From positions 1,374,651 through 1,438,650 of the forward strand of contig JACKDW010000001.1 of the NCBI GenBank assembly GCA_020633295.1: a stretch of DNA of 64,000 bases. The letters are read 5' to 3'. This document shows positions 1-7,248 of the stretch, in pieces (position 1 is the first letter of the stretch; each line of letters starts with the position of its first letter). The position numbers and the translations under genes were made by a program. The notes under the pieces were generated by a model. The model did no database searches, had not been told where the DNA came from, and worked only from the letters and a program-made list of their open reading frames with translations. The stretch comes from Myxococcales bacterium (GTDB taxonomy: Bacteria; Myxococcota_A; Polyangia; Nannocystales; Nannocystaceae).

Positions 1-530
1 AGAAGCGCATGTCCGTGACCAACATGCTCGAGGCGCACGAGACCCATCAGCTCGAGCTGCAGAAGCTGCTCGACGCGGCCGAGCGCGATGACAAGCTCCA
101 GGATCGCAAGCACGTGCGCGCGGCCTCGGAGACCAAGCACCACCTGCTGCAGCAGGCCGCCGGGACCGAGGCGCGCGCGAAGAACCGCCTGACCGAGGCC
201 GAGGCCGAGGCCAAGGCGAGCGAGCAGCTCAACACCGTCCGCCAGGCGCACGCGCGCGCGATGGCGGAGATCGAGCGCCAGACCGCCGAGGTGCTCGCGG
301 GCGCCGACGCGACCCGGCTCCGCGCGATCGAGCGCGAGCTCGTCGGGGCGCTGCACGCCGCCGCGGACAGCGAGGTCATGAAGGCCGCGGCCGAGAACAT
401 GAACCTCGTCGCGCTGCTCGGCGGCAAGAGCCCCGCGGAATTGCTCTCGCAGGTGCTCCGCGGCACGCCGCTCGAGCGCGCGAGCAAGGGCATGGCCAAG
501 CGCGCGCCGTCGTCCGACGGCGACGAGTAG
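1..530 (+). CDS. C-terminal part of a coiled-coil SPFH/vault-like protein (cut by left edge)
   Basis: The reading frame is open to the left edge, so the gene starts outside the window; the first ATG inside is at position 9. The visible 175 or so residues are almost all charged helix rich in Ala, Glu and Arg (about residues 20-125), followed by a short end with LVALLGGKSPAELLSQVL. A long A/E/R helix followed by an LLGGKS-type segment is how many SPFH (band-7/flotillin-like) and bacterial vault-like proteins end, so a membrane-scaffold or shell protein is my best guess. The N-terminal domain that would decide this is missing. The gene ends 130 nt before the first structured RNA. Confidence 0.5.
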   Translation, partial: KRMSVTNMLEAHETHQLELQKLLDAAERDDKLQDRKHVRAASETKHHLLQQAAGTEARAKNRLTEAEAEAKASEQLNTVRQAHARAMAEIERQTAEVLAGADATRLRAIERELVGALHAAADSEVMKAAAENMNLVALLGGKSPAELLSQVLRGTPLERASKGMAKRAPSSDGDE

Positions 531-646
531 CGCGAACGCGACGACGCTCGCCGCGCGGCGAACATGGCGGATCCGTCATGTTCGTCGCGCGCGCGTGCTC
601 GTGGCGCGGGGCGCGAGGACGTCCGTCGCGCAGCCGTGACCGCGTC

Positions 647-655
647 TGCTATCCT
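647..655 (+). promoter_or_regulatory. Extended -10 promoter of RNA element A
   Basis: TGCTATCCT matches the extended -10 pattern TGnTATAAT. It ends 6 nt before G662, the first base of the outer helix of element A. No convincing -35 box is visible, as expected for an extended -10 promoter. The same box at the same distance precedes elements B and C, and one base further from D. Confidence 0.5.
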
Positions 656-661
656 AAACTC

Positions 662-786
662 GCGGGGGCCGCCACGTGGGCAGGGTCTACTGAATTGGCG
701 TAATGGGAACGCATCAGATTTGTACTCTGAGGACTGCAGGTTCGACTCCTGTGTTCGGATAGCGGCCGTTGTCGGGCGGCCCCCGC
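662..786 (+). ncRNA. Structured RNA with caged tRNA-like domain, copy A
   Basis: Outer helix P1 is a perfect 12-bp pairing of 662-673 with 775-786. Inside it comes an unpaired ACGTG (674-678), a short helix 679-681/771-773, a second helix P2 (684-687/764-767), and then a complete tRNA-shaped core (689-759). Copies B, C and D have the same plan, and base changes in the arms keep the pairs: C-G in copy A at P1 position 8 is U-A in B and U-G in D. This argues for selection on RNA folding. I do not recognise the family. Function unknown; 125 nt long. Confidence 0.75.
689..760 (+). tRNA. tRNA-like core of copy A, anticodon UGU (Thr-like)
   Basis: Acceptor 689-695/753-759 pairs at positions 2-7 but has an A-A clash at the first pair. 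D stem 698-701/709-712, anticodon stem 714-718/726-730, seven-base loop 719-725 with TGT at 721-723, T stem 736-740/748-752 with loop TTCGACT. No CCA follows. The body is nearly identical to copies B and C although their anticodons specify other amino acids, so a normal Thr tRNA is doubtful. Confidence 0.45.
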
Positions 787-878
787 TTCAACGCTCGACG
801 CAGCGACGGGCGCGCGCGACGTCGGCGCGACGCTCGCGCGTGGTCACGCCTCACGCCCACGCGACGCCCACGTGACCG

Positions 879-887
879 TGGTAGTGT
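879..887 (+). promoter_or_regulatory. Extended -10 promoter of RNA element B
   Basis: TGGTAGTGT fits TGnTAnnnT and ends 6 nt before G894, the first base of P1 of copy B, exactly the spacing seen in copies A and C. The hexamer is weaker than in the other copies. Confidence 0.4.
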
Positions 888-893
888 TCGCGC

Positions 894-1022
894 GCGGGGG
901 TTGCCACGTGGACGGAGCCCTACTGAATTAGCGTAACTGGTGAACGCATCGGATTCCCAATCTGAGGACTGCAGGTTCAAGTCCTGCATTCGGAACAACG
1001 GCTCGCGTCGGGCGACCCCCGC
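894..1022 (+). ncRNA. Structured RNA with caged tRNA-like domain, copy B
   Basis: P1 pairs 894-905 with 1011-1022 (12 bp, one G-U). The bulge ACGTG is at 906-910. Helix 911-913/1007-1009 (GAC/GTC) replaces GGC/GTC of the other copies, turning a G-U pair into A-U. P2 pairs 915-919 with 1000-1004. The tRNA-like core is 922-994, followed by ACAAC in the inner loop. The P1 arms differ from copy A at positions 8 and 9, and the partner strand changes to match. Function unknown; 129 nt long. Confidence 0.75.
922..995 (+). tRNA. tRNA-like core of copy B, anticodon CCC (Gly-like)
   Basis: Acceptor 922-928/988-994 pairs except for an A-A first pair. D stem 931-934/944-947 with GG in the loop, anticodon stem 949-953/961-965, loop TTCCCAA with CCC at 956-958, T stem 971-975/983-987 with loop TTCAAGT. 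The cloverleaf is good, but bacterial Gly tRNA normally starts G1-C72, which is absent here, and no CCA is encoded. Confidence 0.45.
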
Positions 1023-1056
1023 ATCCTGAAACCCCGCGCCCCCCATCCTGAAGTCC

Positions 1057-1083
1057 CGCGCCCGCGCCCGCGCCCGCGCCCGC
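1057..1083. repeat. Short CGCGCC-type simple repeat
   Basis: Several consecutive CGCGCC-like units lie between RNA copies B and C. Just before it, a segment CATCCTGAA...CCCGCGCC occurs twice (from 1022 and from 1044), suggesting local duplication in the spacer between the RNA units. Confidence 0.5.
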
Positions 1084-1087
1084 CGTC

Positions 1088-1096
1088 TGCTATCCT
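1088..1096 (+). promoter_or_regulatory. Extended -10 promoter of RNA element C
   Basis: TGCTATCCT, identical to the box of copy A, ends 6 nt before G1103, the first base of P1 of copy C. Confidence 0.5.
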
Positions 1097-1102
1097 GCCA
1101 CT

Positions 1103-1229
1103 GCGGGGGCCGCCACGTGGGCGGGGCCTACTGAATTGGCGTAATTGGCAACGCACCAGACTCGAGATCTGAGGACTGCAGGTTCAACTCCTGCATTCGG
1201 ACAACTGGCTCGCGTCGGGCGGCCCCCGC
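1103..1229 (+). ncRNA. Structured RNA with caged tRNA-like domain, copy C
   Basis: P1 pairs 1103-1114 with 1218-1229 (12 bp, same arms as copy A). Bulge ACGTG at 1115-1119, helix 1120-1122/1214-1216, P2 1124-1128/1207-1211 with one G-U where copy B has A-U. The tRNA-like core is 1130-1201, followed by CAACT. Copies A, B and C start 232 and 209 nt apart, so the array probably grew by tandem duplication followed by divergence. Function unknown; 127 nt long. Confidence 0.75.
1130..1202 (+). tRNA. tRNA-like core of copy C, anticodon CGA (Ser-like)
   Basis: Acceptor 1130-1136/1195-1201 (A-A first pair), D stem 1139-1142/1151-1154, anticodon stem 1156-1160/1168-1172 with a mismatch at its base, loop CTCGAGA with CGA at 1163-1165, T stem 1178-1182/1190-1194. 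The variable region is only five bases; true bacterial Ser tRNAs have a long variable arm, so this cannot be an ordinary Ser tRNA. Confidence 0.45.
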
Positions 1230-1270
1230 CTCGTACCCGCGTCGACGGGCCGCCTGTCTGAAGACGCGAA

Positions 1271-1299
1271 GAGGCGCGCAGCCCCAGGCCGCGCGCCTC
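1271..1299. terminator. GC hairpin between RNA array and FHA gene
   Basis: Perfect 9-bp stem 1271-1279/1291-1299 with an 11-base loop, between the convergent copy C RNA and the FHA gene. There is no clear U-run on either side, so it may be a weak bidirectional terminator or only an RNA-stabilising hairpin. Confidence 0.3.
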
Positions 1300-1322
1300 G
1301 TCGTCATCGACTCGACGGCTCG

Positions 1323-2579
1323 CTACTTGTTCATGAGCCGGTTGATCTCGGTCTGGAAGTGCTGGCTGACCTCGTCGCGCGACGCGGCGCGCAGCTTGGC
1401 GATGTCGAACACGAACTCCTGCTTCTTGTCGAAGTGGAACAGCCGGCTCTTCTCGACGACCATCGTGATCTTGAGGTTGGTCCCCAGGTACTCGATGTCG
1501 AGGTTCACGTCGGTGATGTTGAGCTGCTTCTGCAGGTGCGCCGGCGGGTTGAACTTGCCGACGAACTTCTGCCCCAGCGGCTTCGAGTCGAGGTTGCCCA
1601 CGCGGTAGTCGAGGGCGCCGAGCGCGTCGCGGATCTTCTCGATGTCCGTGTTGCGCATGTTGATCGGGCACACCGCCTCGATGTCGAGCGCCCACGCGAT
1701 GTCGACGTAGCCGCGCAGCTCCCAGTGGCACATCGGCCCGGTGATCGACGGCCCCGAGGGCACGCGCAGCTCGAAGGGCATCGAGAGGATGTCGTCCTTC
1801 TTGGTCCGCCACGGACCCTGGCGCACGAGGCAGCGGTCCCACACGTGCCCGCCGCGCGGGCCCTTCTTGTGGCGCTCGATCAGCTCGATGAAGATCGAGG
1901 CGACGCGCTCGCGGTCCGTCGCGGTGAACTCGAGGTAGCCGCGGATCATGTCCTCGTTGTTAAAGGTGTCCTGCGGCAGCGCGATCAGCAGGGTGCCGTT
2001 GTTGTTCGAGCCCTGCCGGCGATAGGTCAGCTCCGCGGCGGACGGCGCGACCGTCCCGCCGACGCCGAGGCTCCCGCCCGAGGTGGACCCCGCCGCCTGC
2101 GCCTGCGCGTGCGCGGCCGGGGAGCCCGACGGCGCGAACGAGGGCGCGGCGGGAGCCGGGGCCGGGCTCGCGGTCTGCTGCTCCATCTGCGCGCGCGCGG
2201 CCGCGATCATCTCGCGGACGTTCGGCGGCGCGGCGACCATCACGGTCGCGCCCTGCTGGGCCTCGTTGACCCACTCGACGCCGACCGGCGCGTGCCCGAC
2301 CCAGACCTTCCAGTGCGGCTGGATGGCGATGGGCTCCATGCCCACGCGGACCGGCGGGATCTCGTCGTAGGGGTTGTTATCGACCCAGACGCCGTTGGAC
2401 GAGCCGAGGTCGCGGATGTAGGTCTGACCGCCCTGGAGGTAAATCTCGGCGTGGCGTCGCGAGACGCTGTTGTCGTGTACCCACAGCTCGCACTTGGTCT
2501 CGTCGCGGCCGAGCAGGACACGGGGATTTTGCGGTCCGAGCTCTGCGGTGCTCGTGCCCAGGGTCAGCTTTACACTCAT
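1323..2579 (-). CDS. FHA domain protein with Spo0M/arrestin-like C-terminal domain
   Basis: 418 residues. Residues about 20-75 form an FHA domain, which binds phosphothreonine peptides: LLGRD, SVSRRHAEI and DLGSSNGVWVD are its diagnostic loops. A Pro/Ala/Gly-rich linker spans about residues 135-185. The rest looks like an arrestin-type beta sandwich as in Spo0M: a sequence with IFIELIERH, then LSMPFELRVPSGPSITGP and LRGYVDIAWALDIEA, which resemble the conserved strands of that family. FHA plus a Spo0M-like domain suggests a scaffold that reads kinase output. No transmembrane segment or signal peptide is seen. ATG start. The FHA call is strong; the arrestin-like call is moderate and rests on motif resemblance only. 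Confidence 0.75.
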   Translation of the reverse strand: MSVKLTLGTSTAELGPQNPRVLLGRDETKCELWVHDNSVSRRHAEIYLQGGQTYIRDLGSSNGVWVDNNPYDEIPPVRVGMEPIAIQPHWKVWVGHAPVGVEWVNEAQQGATVMVAAPPNVREMIAAARAQMEQQTASPAPAPAAPSFAPSGSPAAHAQAQAAGSTSGGSLGVGGTVAPSAAELTYRRQGSNNNGTLLIALPQDTFNNEDMIRGYLEFTATDRERVASIFIELIERHKKGPRGGHVWDRCLVRQGPWRTKKDDILSMPFELRVPSGPSITGPMCHWELRGYVDIAWALDIEAVCPINMRNTDIEKIRDALGALDYRVGNLDSKPLGQKFVGKFNPPAHLQKQLNITDVNLDIEYLGTNLKITMVVEKSRLFHFDKKQEFVFDIAKLRAASRDEVSQHFQTEINRLMNK

Positions 2580-2803
2580 CGTCTGTACGTTTCCGTGAGA
2601 GGTGAAGGGGTCGATGAGGCCGAGCGCCAGCCCGCGCCGGCGCGCCTCGGGTGCGCAGTCTACCCCGGGGGGCCGCGACCGTCACGACGTGATGACGCGG
2701 CGGGCGCCCGCTCCACGTGACGCGTCGGACGCTCGACGCTCGCGACGACGCGCGCGTTCGTGACGGTGAGCGCTCGCGCTCGCGCGCTCGTTCGGCGCCG
2801 CGC

Positions 2804-4966
2804 TCAGCGGCCGCCGGCCGCCGGCTTCGCCGGCACCTTGCGCAGCGCGGTGATCAGCGTTCCGACGCGCATCGGCTTGCTGATGTAGTCGTCCATCCCG
2901 GCCTCCAGGCAGGCGGCGCGATCGGTCGCCATCGCGTTGGCGGTCAGCGCGATGATCCACGGGCTCTGCCCGCCCGGCTTGTTGGCACGGATCCGCCGGG
3001 TCGCCTCGAGCCCGTCCATGCCGGGCATCTGCACGTCCATGAGGATCACGTCGTACGGGCGTCGCGTGAGCGCGCGGATGACCTCGTGCCCGCCCGCGAC
3101 CGCGTCCGCCTCGTAGCCGAGGCGCTTGAGGGTCACGAGCGCGACCTTCTGGTTCACGGCGTTGTCGTCGGCGAGCAGGATCGAGAGCGGCTGCTCCTCG
3201 GCGAGCTGCACGAACTCGGTGGTGCGCATCGCCTTCGAGACGCGCTTGTGCTTGTCGCTGCAGACCTCGAGCACGGTGTTGTACAGCTGCGAGGCCTTGA
3301 TCGGGCGCGCGAGGCTGGCCGAGACGCCGCGCTCCGCGGCCTCCTGGAACAGCTTCGGATCGCCCGGCGGGAGCAGCAGGATGATCGGCAGCGTCGTGCC
3401 GGTGAACTGCTCGCGCACCATGTCGACGAGCTTGAGCGCGTCGAAGCGACCGGGCCGATCGGACAGGACCGCGATGTCGAAGGGGCCCTCGCGCACGAGC
3501 GAGACGCGCGCGCGCGCGCTCGTCGACGCCGAGGACACGCGCATGCCCCAGCGGTGCGCGAGCTCCTCGAGGTACGTGCGCACGTTGTCCTTGGGCTCGA
3601 CGACGAGCACGCGCTTGCGCCGGAGCGCCGTCTCGACGGGCTCGTCCGCGTCGGGCATCGCCGGCGTCGAGATCACGAAGTGGAAGATCGAGCCGCGCCC
3701 CTCCTCGCTCTCGACCCAGATGCGCCCGCCCATCATCTCCGTGAGGCGCCGGCTGATCGTCAGCCCGAGGCCGGTGCCGCCGTACTTGCGCGTGACCGAC
3801 GAGTCGCCCTGCACGAACGATTCGAACAGCGAGTTGACGCGCTCGCGCGGGATCCCGATCCCGGTGTCGCGGACCATGAAGTGGATCGCGTGCACGTCGT
3901 CCTCGCGCTTGCTGTCGACCGTCACCGAGACCTCGCCCGACTCCGTGAACTTGATCGCGTTGCCCACGAGGTTGACCAGGATCTGCCGCAGCCGCGCCTT
4001 GTCGCCGATGATCTGCGTCGGCACGCTCTCGTCGATCTTGTAGAGCAGGTCGATCTTCCCGCTCGTCTCGCGCAGCGCGAACATGTCGAGCACGTCCTCG
4101 ATGCACGAGCGCAGCGCGAACGGCTTGCTCTCGAGCACGAGCTTGCCCGACTCGATCTTCGAGAAGTCGAGGATGTCGTTGATGATCACGAGCAGCGCCT
4201 CGCTGCTCGACTGGATCGTCGCGACGATGTCCTCCTGCTCGCTGTTCAGGTCGGTGTCGAGCAGCAGGCTCGTCATGCCGATGACCGCGTTCATCGGCGT
4301 GCGCACCTCGTGGCTCATGTTGGCCAGGAACGAGCTCTTCGCGCGGCTCGCCGCCTCCGCCGAGTTCTTGGCCGCGATCAGCTCGTCCCGGATGCGCCGC
4401 GACTCCGCCACGTCCTGCACGACGAGCGCGCGCACCCCCTCGCCCGCGTCCTCCGCGGGCCCGCGATCGACGAACGCGATCTGCAGCCGCGTCTGGTCGC
4501 GGCGCTGGCCCTCGGCCTCGCAGCGCTCGTCGGTGCGCGCGTGCAGCCAGCCGACGACCTGCTCCCGCGAGTCCATCGCCACGAGGTCGAGCACGTGCAT
4601 CGCGCGCAGCTCCTCGGGTCGAAACAGGAACGTGTCCGCGACCTGCTGACTGACCGCGACGATGGAGCCGTCGCGGTGCAGGACGACGCCCTCGAGGCTC
4701 CCGAGCACCAGCTGCTGCAGCTCACGCTGCTGCGCCTGCGCGCGCGCCAGGGCCCGCCGCGCCTCGGCGGTGCGCCCCTCCGCGAGCCGCACCGCCGGCG
4801 CCGCCACCCCGAGCCTGAGCCCGAGCAACGCGAGCGCCGCGGTCGCGTGCACGGCCCAGCCCGGCACGGCCGCCGGCGCCGCCAGCCCCAGCGCGACGCC
4901 GACGAGCTCGATCGCACAGACCACGCCGACCGTCGCCAGCACCCGTCCTGCGGCGCTCGAGTTCAA
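2804..4966 (-). CDS. Hybrid sensor histidine kinase with two receiver domains (GacS/BarA-like)
   Basis: 720 residues. Two N-terminal membrane helices (about 8-60), a PAS-like sensor (about 85-190), a HisKA dimerisation domain with SFLANMSHEVRTPMN (phospho-acceptor His about 219), then HATPase_c with NLVGNAIKF, DTGIGIP and GTGLGLTIS. A first receiver-like domain (about 455-570) has EPKDN where the acidic cluster belongs and no clear phospho-Asp motif, so it is probably inactive. The second (about 590-705) is complete, with LLADDNAVN, VILMDVQMPGMDG and a conserved Lys in ISKP. Start: TTG, chosen because GGAGG lies 8 nt upstream. No partner response regulator is adjacent. The input signal cannot be read from the sequence. 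Confidence 0.93.
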   Translation of the reverse strand: MNSSAAGRVLATVGVVCAIELVGVALGLAAPAAVPGWAVHATAALALLGLRLGVAAPAVRLAEGRTAEARRALARAQAQQRELQQLVLGSLEGVVLHRDGSIVAVSQQVADTFLFRPEELRAMHVLDLVAMDSREQVVGWLHARTDERCEAEGQRRDQTRLQIAFVDRGPAEDAGEGVRALVVQDVAESRRIRDELIAAKNSAEAASRAKSSFLANMSHEVRTPMNAVIGMTSLLLDTDLNSEQEDIVATIQSSSEALLVIINDILDFSKIESGKLVLESKPFALRSCIEDVLDMFALRETSGKIDLLYKIDESVPTQIIGDKARLRQILVNLVGNAIKFTESGEVSVTVDSKREDDVHAIHFMVRDTGIGIPRERVNSLFESFVQGDSSVTRKYGGTGLGLTISRRLTEMMGGRIWVESEEGRGSIFHFVISTPAMPDADEPVETALRRKRVLVVEPKDNVRTYLEELAHRWGMRVSSASTSARARVSLVREGPFDIAVLSDRPGRFDALKLVDMVREQFTGTTLPIILLLPPGDPKLFQEAAERGVSASLARPIKASQLYNTVLEVCSDKHKRVSKAMRTTEFVQLAEEQPLSILLADDNAVNQKVALVTLKRLGYEADAVAGGHEVIRALTRRPYDVILMDVQMPGMDGLEATRRIRANKPGGQSPWIIALTANAMATDRAACLEAGMDDYISKPMRVGTLITALRKVPAKPAAGGR

Positions 4967-5369
4967 CGCGGCGTCCTCCGGGCTCGCTCGCCCGGATCCG
5001 CGGACGCGACGGTCGCTGGAGTCTCGGCCTCATGTTCCATGCGTGCCCCGGCTCGCGTCGGCTTGATCACCGGGCGTGTGCCCGGGGACCCACCGCTCGC
5101 TCGCTCGTCTCGTTCGCTCCTGACAAGGCAGACACCCCGCGCGCGCGCGGCTCTCGGAACAGCACGAAGTTTATCCAGCGGCGCAGGAGCCCCGCAACCG
5201 GGGCGTGTTCGCCCGAGTCAGCGTGTCAGGTCGCCACGACGCGCGTCCGCGCGTCGCGAAACTTGCTGGCGCAACCCTGTCGCCCCCGCGCCCGCGCGAC
5301 GCCGCGTCCACGCATCTTCGCGCGCCCCCCGTTCAAATCGACCGATCCCGCGCGCAGATCCGCCCGAAG

Positions 5370-5414
5370 TGTACGTTCGCACATGTGCACGGGGCCGGCG
5401 ACGGGCGGGCGCAC
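5370..5414 (+). repeat. 45-bp direct repeat, unit 1
   Basis: The unit begins TGTACGTTCGCACATGTGCA and ends GGGCGGGCGCAC. It recurs 111 bp downstream at 5481 with a handful of changes. GCACATGTGC inside it is a perfect 10-bp palindrome. It could be a pair of operators upstream of the histidine kinase, or part of a small duplicated element. Confidence 0.55.
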
Positions 5415-5480
5415 GCTCGGCTCCGCCGCGCCCGCCGACGCGTCGTCGCGCGCCCTCAGGGGGGCGCGCCCGGACTCGGA

Positions 5481-5525
5481 TGTACGATCGCACATGTGCA
5501 GCGGGCCCGCGCTGGGCGGGCGCAC
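5481..5525 (+). repeat. 45-bp direct repeat, unit 2
   Basis: Second copy of the unit at 5370, beginning TGTACGATCGCACATGTGCA and ending GGGCGGGCGCAC. The palindrome GCACATGTGC and the 3' block are conserved while the middle differs, which suggests that the two ends matter. Confidence 0.55.
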
Positions 5526-5696
5526 AGCCGTCGCGCCCGCGCGCAGCCAGGGGCGCTCGCCTGGCGCCTTCGTGACTCGCTGGGCGCCGCAGACGTCGAG
5601 AGGGCGGCCGACTCCGTCGACCGCCCCTTCAAACGTCCCCAGCGCGCCTCAGCTCGCCTGGTTTAGGTGCGCCTAAGAACGGGACGTTCAGCGTGA

Positions 5697-6736
5697 TCAA
5701 AAGCGCGCCGGCGTCGTATACCAGACCTGCTTCTTCGCGTTCAGGTCCGCGAGCGTGCCGTTGTGCGTACCGCACGTCGGGATCGCCTCGCCGCGCTCTG
5801 CCCTCGACGGCCGCCCGGGTGTGGAAGGTCTTGCGCGGGCTGTTCAGGCACAGCGCGCCGTCGGGACCCCACGCGGCCTCGATCTGCCAGCAGCGTCTCG
5901 TGGTTCTGCAGGCCGAAGCGACCCTCGATGTCGATCGGCGTGCCGTTCTGCGTGTGATGCGTGCCGTTCCCGTTGTAGTCGGCGCGAACCATGCGCGTGC
6001 ACGCGCGGTAGATGTCGTAGAAGGACACGTTTGTGTCGTTCGTGAAGCGATCAGTACCGCTGTCATCGGGGTGCCACGCCCACTCAATGCACTTGCCCAT
6101 GGCCGTGCCGCGGCAGGCCCAGGAGGTGCCGTCCGTCGGGGTGTCGAGAATTTCGCCGGTATCCTCATCGAAGACGTAGCGCACCAGGATGCCCTTGGTG
6201 GGGTTGTCGTAGCCGTCGCGGCAGGCGTCGTCCCAGGTCGTACCGGGCTTCACGCGATAGCGGATGCGCTGGAACTTGAACTGCGAGCGGCCAGGGACCG
6301 TCTCCTGCTCGGAGAGCTTGATCTCGTAGTCCTCCTCGAGCACGTCATTGTCCGAGTCGAGCGTGATCTCATCGTTCTCGCCCATCACGCCCTCGTCCCC
6401 CTGGAGCACGCCGAACAGGTTGAGGAACACGTTGTTGAGCGCCGAGCCGTTCATGCGGTACCCGTTCATGCGGTACCCGTTCATGCGGTACCCGTTCATG
6501 CGGTACCCGTTCATGCGGTATCCGTTCATGCGGTACCCGTTCGCCTCCGTGCCGTTGTCCGCCAACGCACGGAAGCTCACGATCTTCGCGCCATCCGCGC
6601 CTTCCGTGATCTGCACGACCTTCGGCAGCGGCTCCACGAAGTCGCCGTCCTCGACGTCCTCGACGCTATCGCACCCCCCCGCGAACACGAACGCCAACGC
6701 GACGAGACCAGTTCCTAGATACGTTGTTGCCTTCAT
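5697..6736 (-). pseudogene. ADYC-type lipoprotein with NGYRM repeats, broken by two frameshifts
   Basis: Starts as a lipoprotein (MKATTYLGTGLVALAFVFAG then GC-D, lipidation Cys about residue 22). A low-complexity block of six NGYRM repeats follows, then a globular domain with ADYNGNG, the place where related myxobacterial ADYC-domain proteins read ADYC. The frame holds to about 5888 (NHETLL), continues one frame over as WQIEAAWGPDGALCLNSPRK to about 5800, then a third frame gives EAIPTCGTHNGTLADL...and ends YTTPARF at 5697. All three pieces read as one family member, so two single-base insertions (or sequencing errors) split the gene. Related to the lipoprotein at 21907. Function unknown; outer surface likely. 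Confidence 0.7.
6449..6538 (-). repeat. Six tandem 15-bp repeats encoding NGYRM
   Basis: The unit GTTCATGCGGTACCC (+ strand) occurs six times without interruption; the fifth unit has one silent change (TATCC). Near-identity at DNA level points to recent expansion, and the count of units is likely to vary between strains. The unit length keeps the reading frame. Confidence 0.9.
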
Positions 6737-6803
6737 TTCTCCGCCCCTCTTCCGAGTTGATACGCGGGGTCAGGGTGCAACCTCCGTACCATCACATCGG
6801 AGG

Positions 6804-6817
6804 CGCTCAGCTGAGCG
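6804..6817. promoter_or_regulatory. 14-bp perfect palindrome upstream of ADYC lipoprotein
   Basis: CGCTCAGCTGAGCG is its own reverse complement and lies about 70 bp upstream of the lipoprotein start codon, a typical place for a dimeric regulator. No regulator gene is nearby. Confidence 0.3.
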
Positions 6818-6857
6818 ATCGCTACCCTCAACCCATCGCGCGCATCACCCAAATAAT

Positions 6858-6875
6858 AGGGGGGCTCGCCCCTCT
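6858..6875 (-). terminator. Likely terminator of the kinase/FGE transcript
   Basis: A 7-bp stem (6858-6864/6869-6875) with a CTCG-type tetraloop, followed on the - strand by TATTATTT. It lies downstream of the large kinase gene and before the lipoprotein promoter. Confidence 0.4.
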
Positions 6876-7248
6876 CTTCAACCTGTCCTTAAGGATATTT
6901 AGGTTCAGTGAACGTAAATTCTCCGCGCCCGGGGACGGCCTGTAGTGCCTCCGCTTCCCAAATTGCGGTCTACGATCTCCCGCGCGCACAGGTGCGTCAC
7001 CTGTAGCTCACGCCCCCCAACCATTCCACCGTGCCACCGCACACACTGTCACACTCGGAAAACCGCCCTGAATTCGGGCGTTTCCTCCCGTTATCCCGGG
7101 CTTGCGCACTTCTTCTGACACCGCGTCGGGACCTGATCGAAGTATGGCAGTCCGTGACCCGATAAATCCAAAGCACCGGCACGAATTCTCGTGCGCCATC
7201 GTCGCGGCGCTGTGTCGCATCGCCTCACCGTTCTCGGCCCAACTTTTC

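Larger units (their letters stand above)
4967..5696. other. Long intergenic region, no credible gene
   Basis: About 730 nt between the histidine kinase start and the end of the ADYC lipoprotein. The open frames here on both strands are Arg/Ala/Pro-rich and look like GC-driven artefacts. It holds a pair of 45-bp direct repeats (see 5370 and 5481) and the histidine kinase leader. Confidence 0.5.

Noticed and set aside
689..1201. Calling the cores of copies A-C plain tRNA-Thr, tRNA-Gly and tRNA-Ser genes
   Set aside because: The bodies are almost the same, the first acceptor pair is A-A, the Ser-like one has no long variable arm, and all are enclosed in covarying helices. They are listed as tRNA-like with low confidence only.
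662..1229. Small transposable element (MITE) with terminal inverted repeats
   Set aside because: The inverted ends differ between copies while staying complementary within each copy, which fits RNA pairing and not a fixed transposase site. No target-site duplication was seen.
662..1229. CRISPR-like repeat array
   Set aside because: Units are about 125 nt with uneven spacing and have no short identical repeats with unique spacers; no cas genes are near.
2717..5575. Very long + strand open frame opposite the histidine kinase
   Set aside because: Arg/Ala/Asp-rich shadow of the kinase in GC-rich DNA; no motifs, while the - strand frame has a complete kinase.
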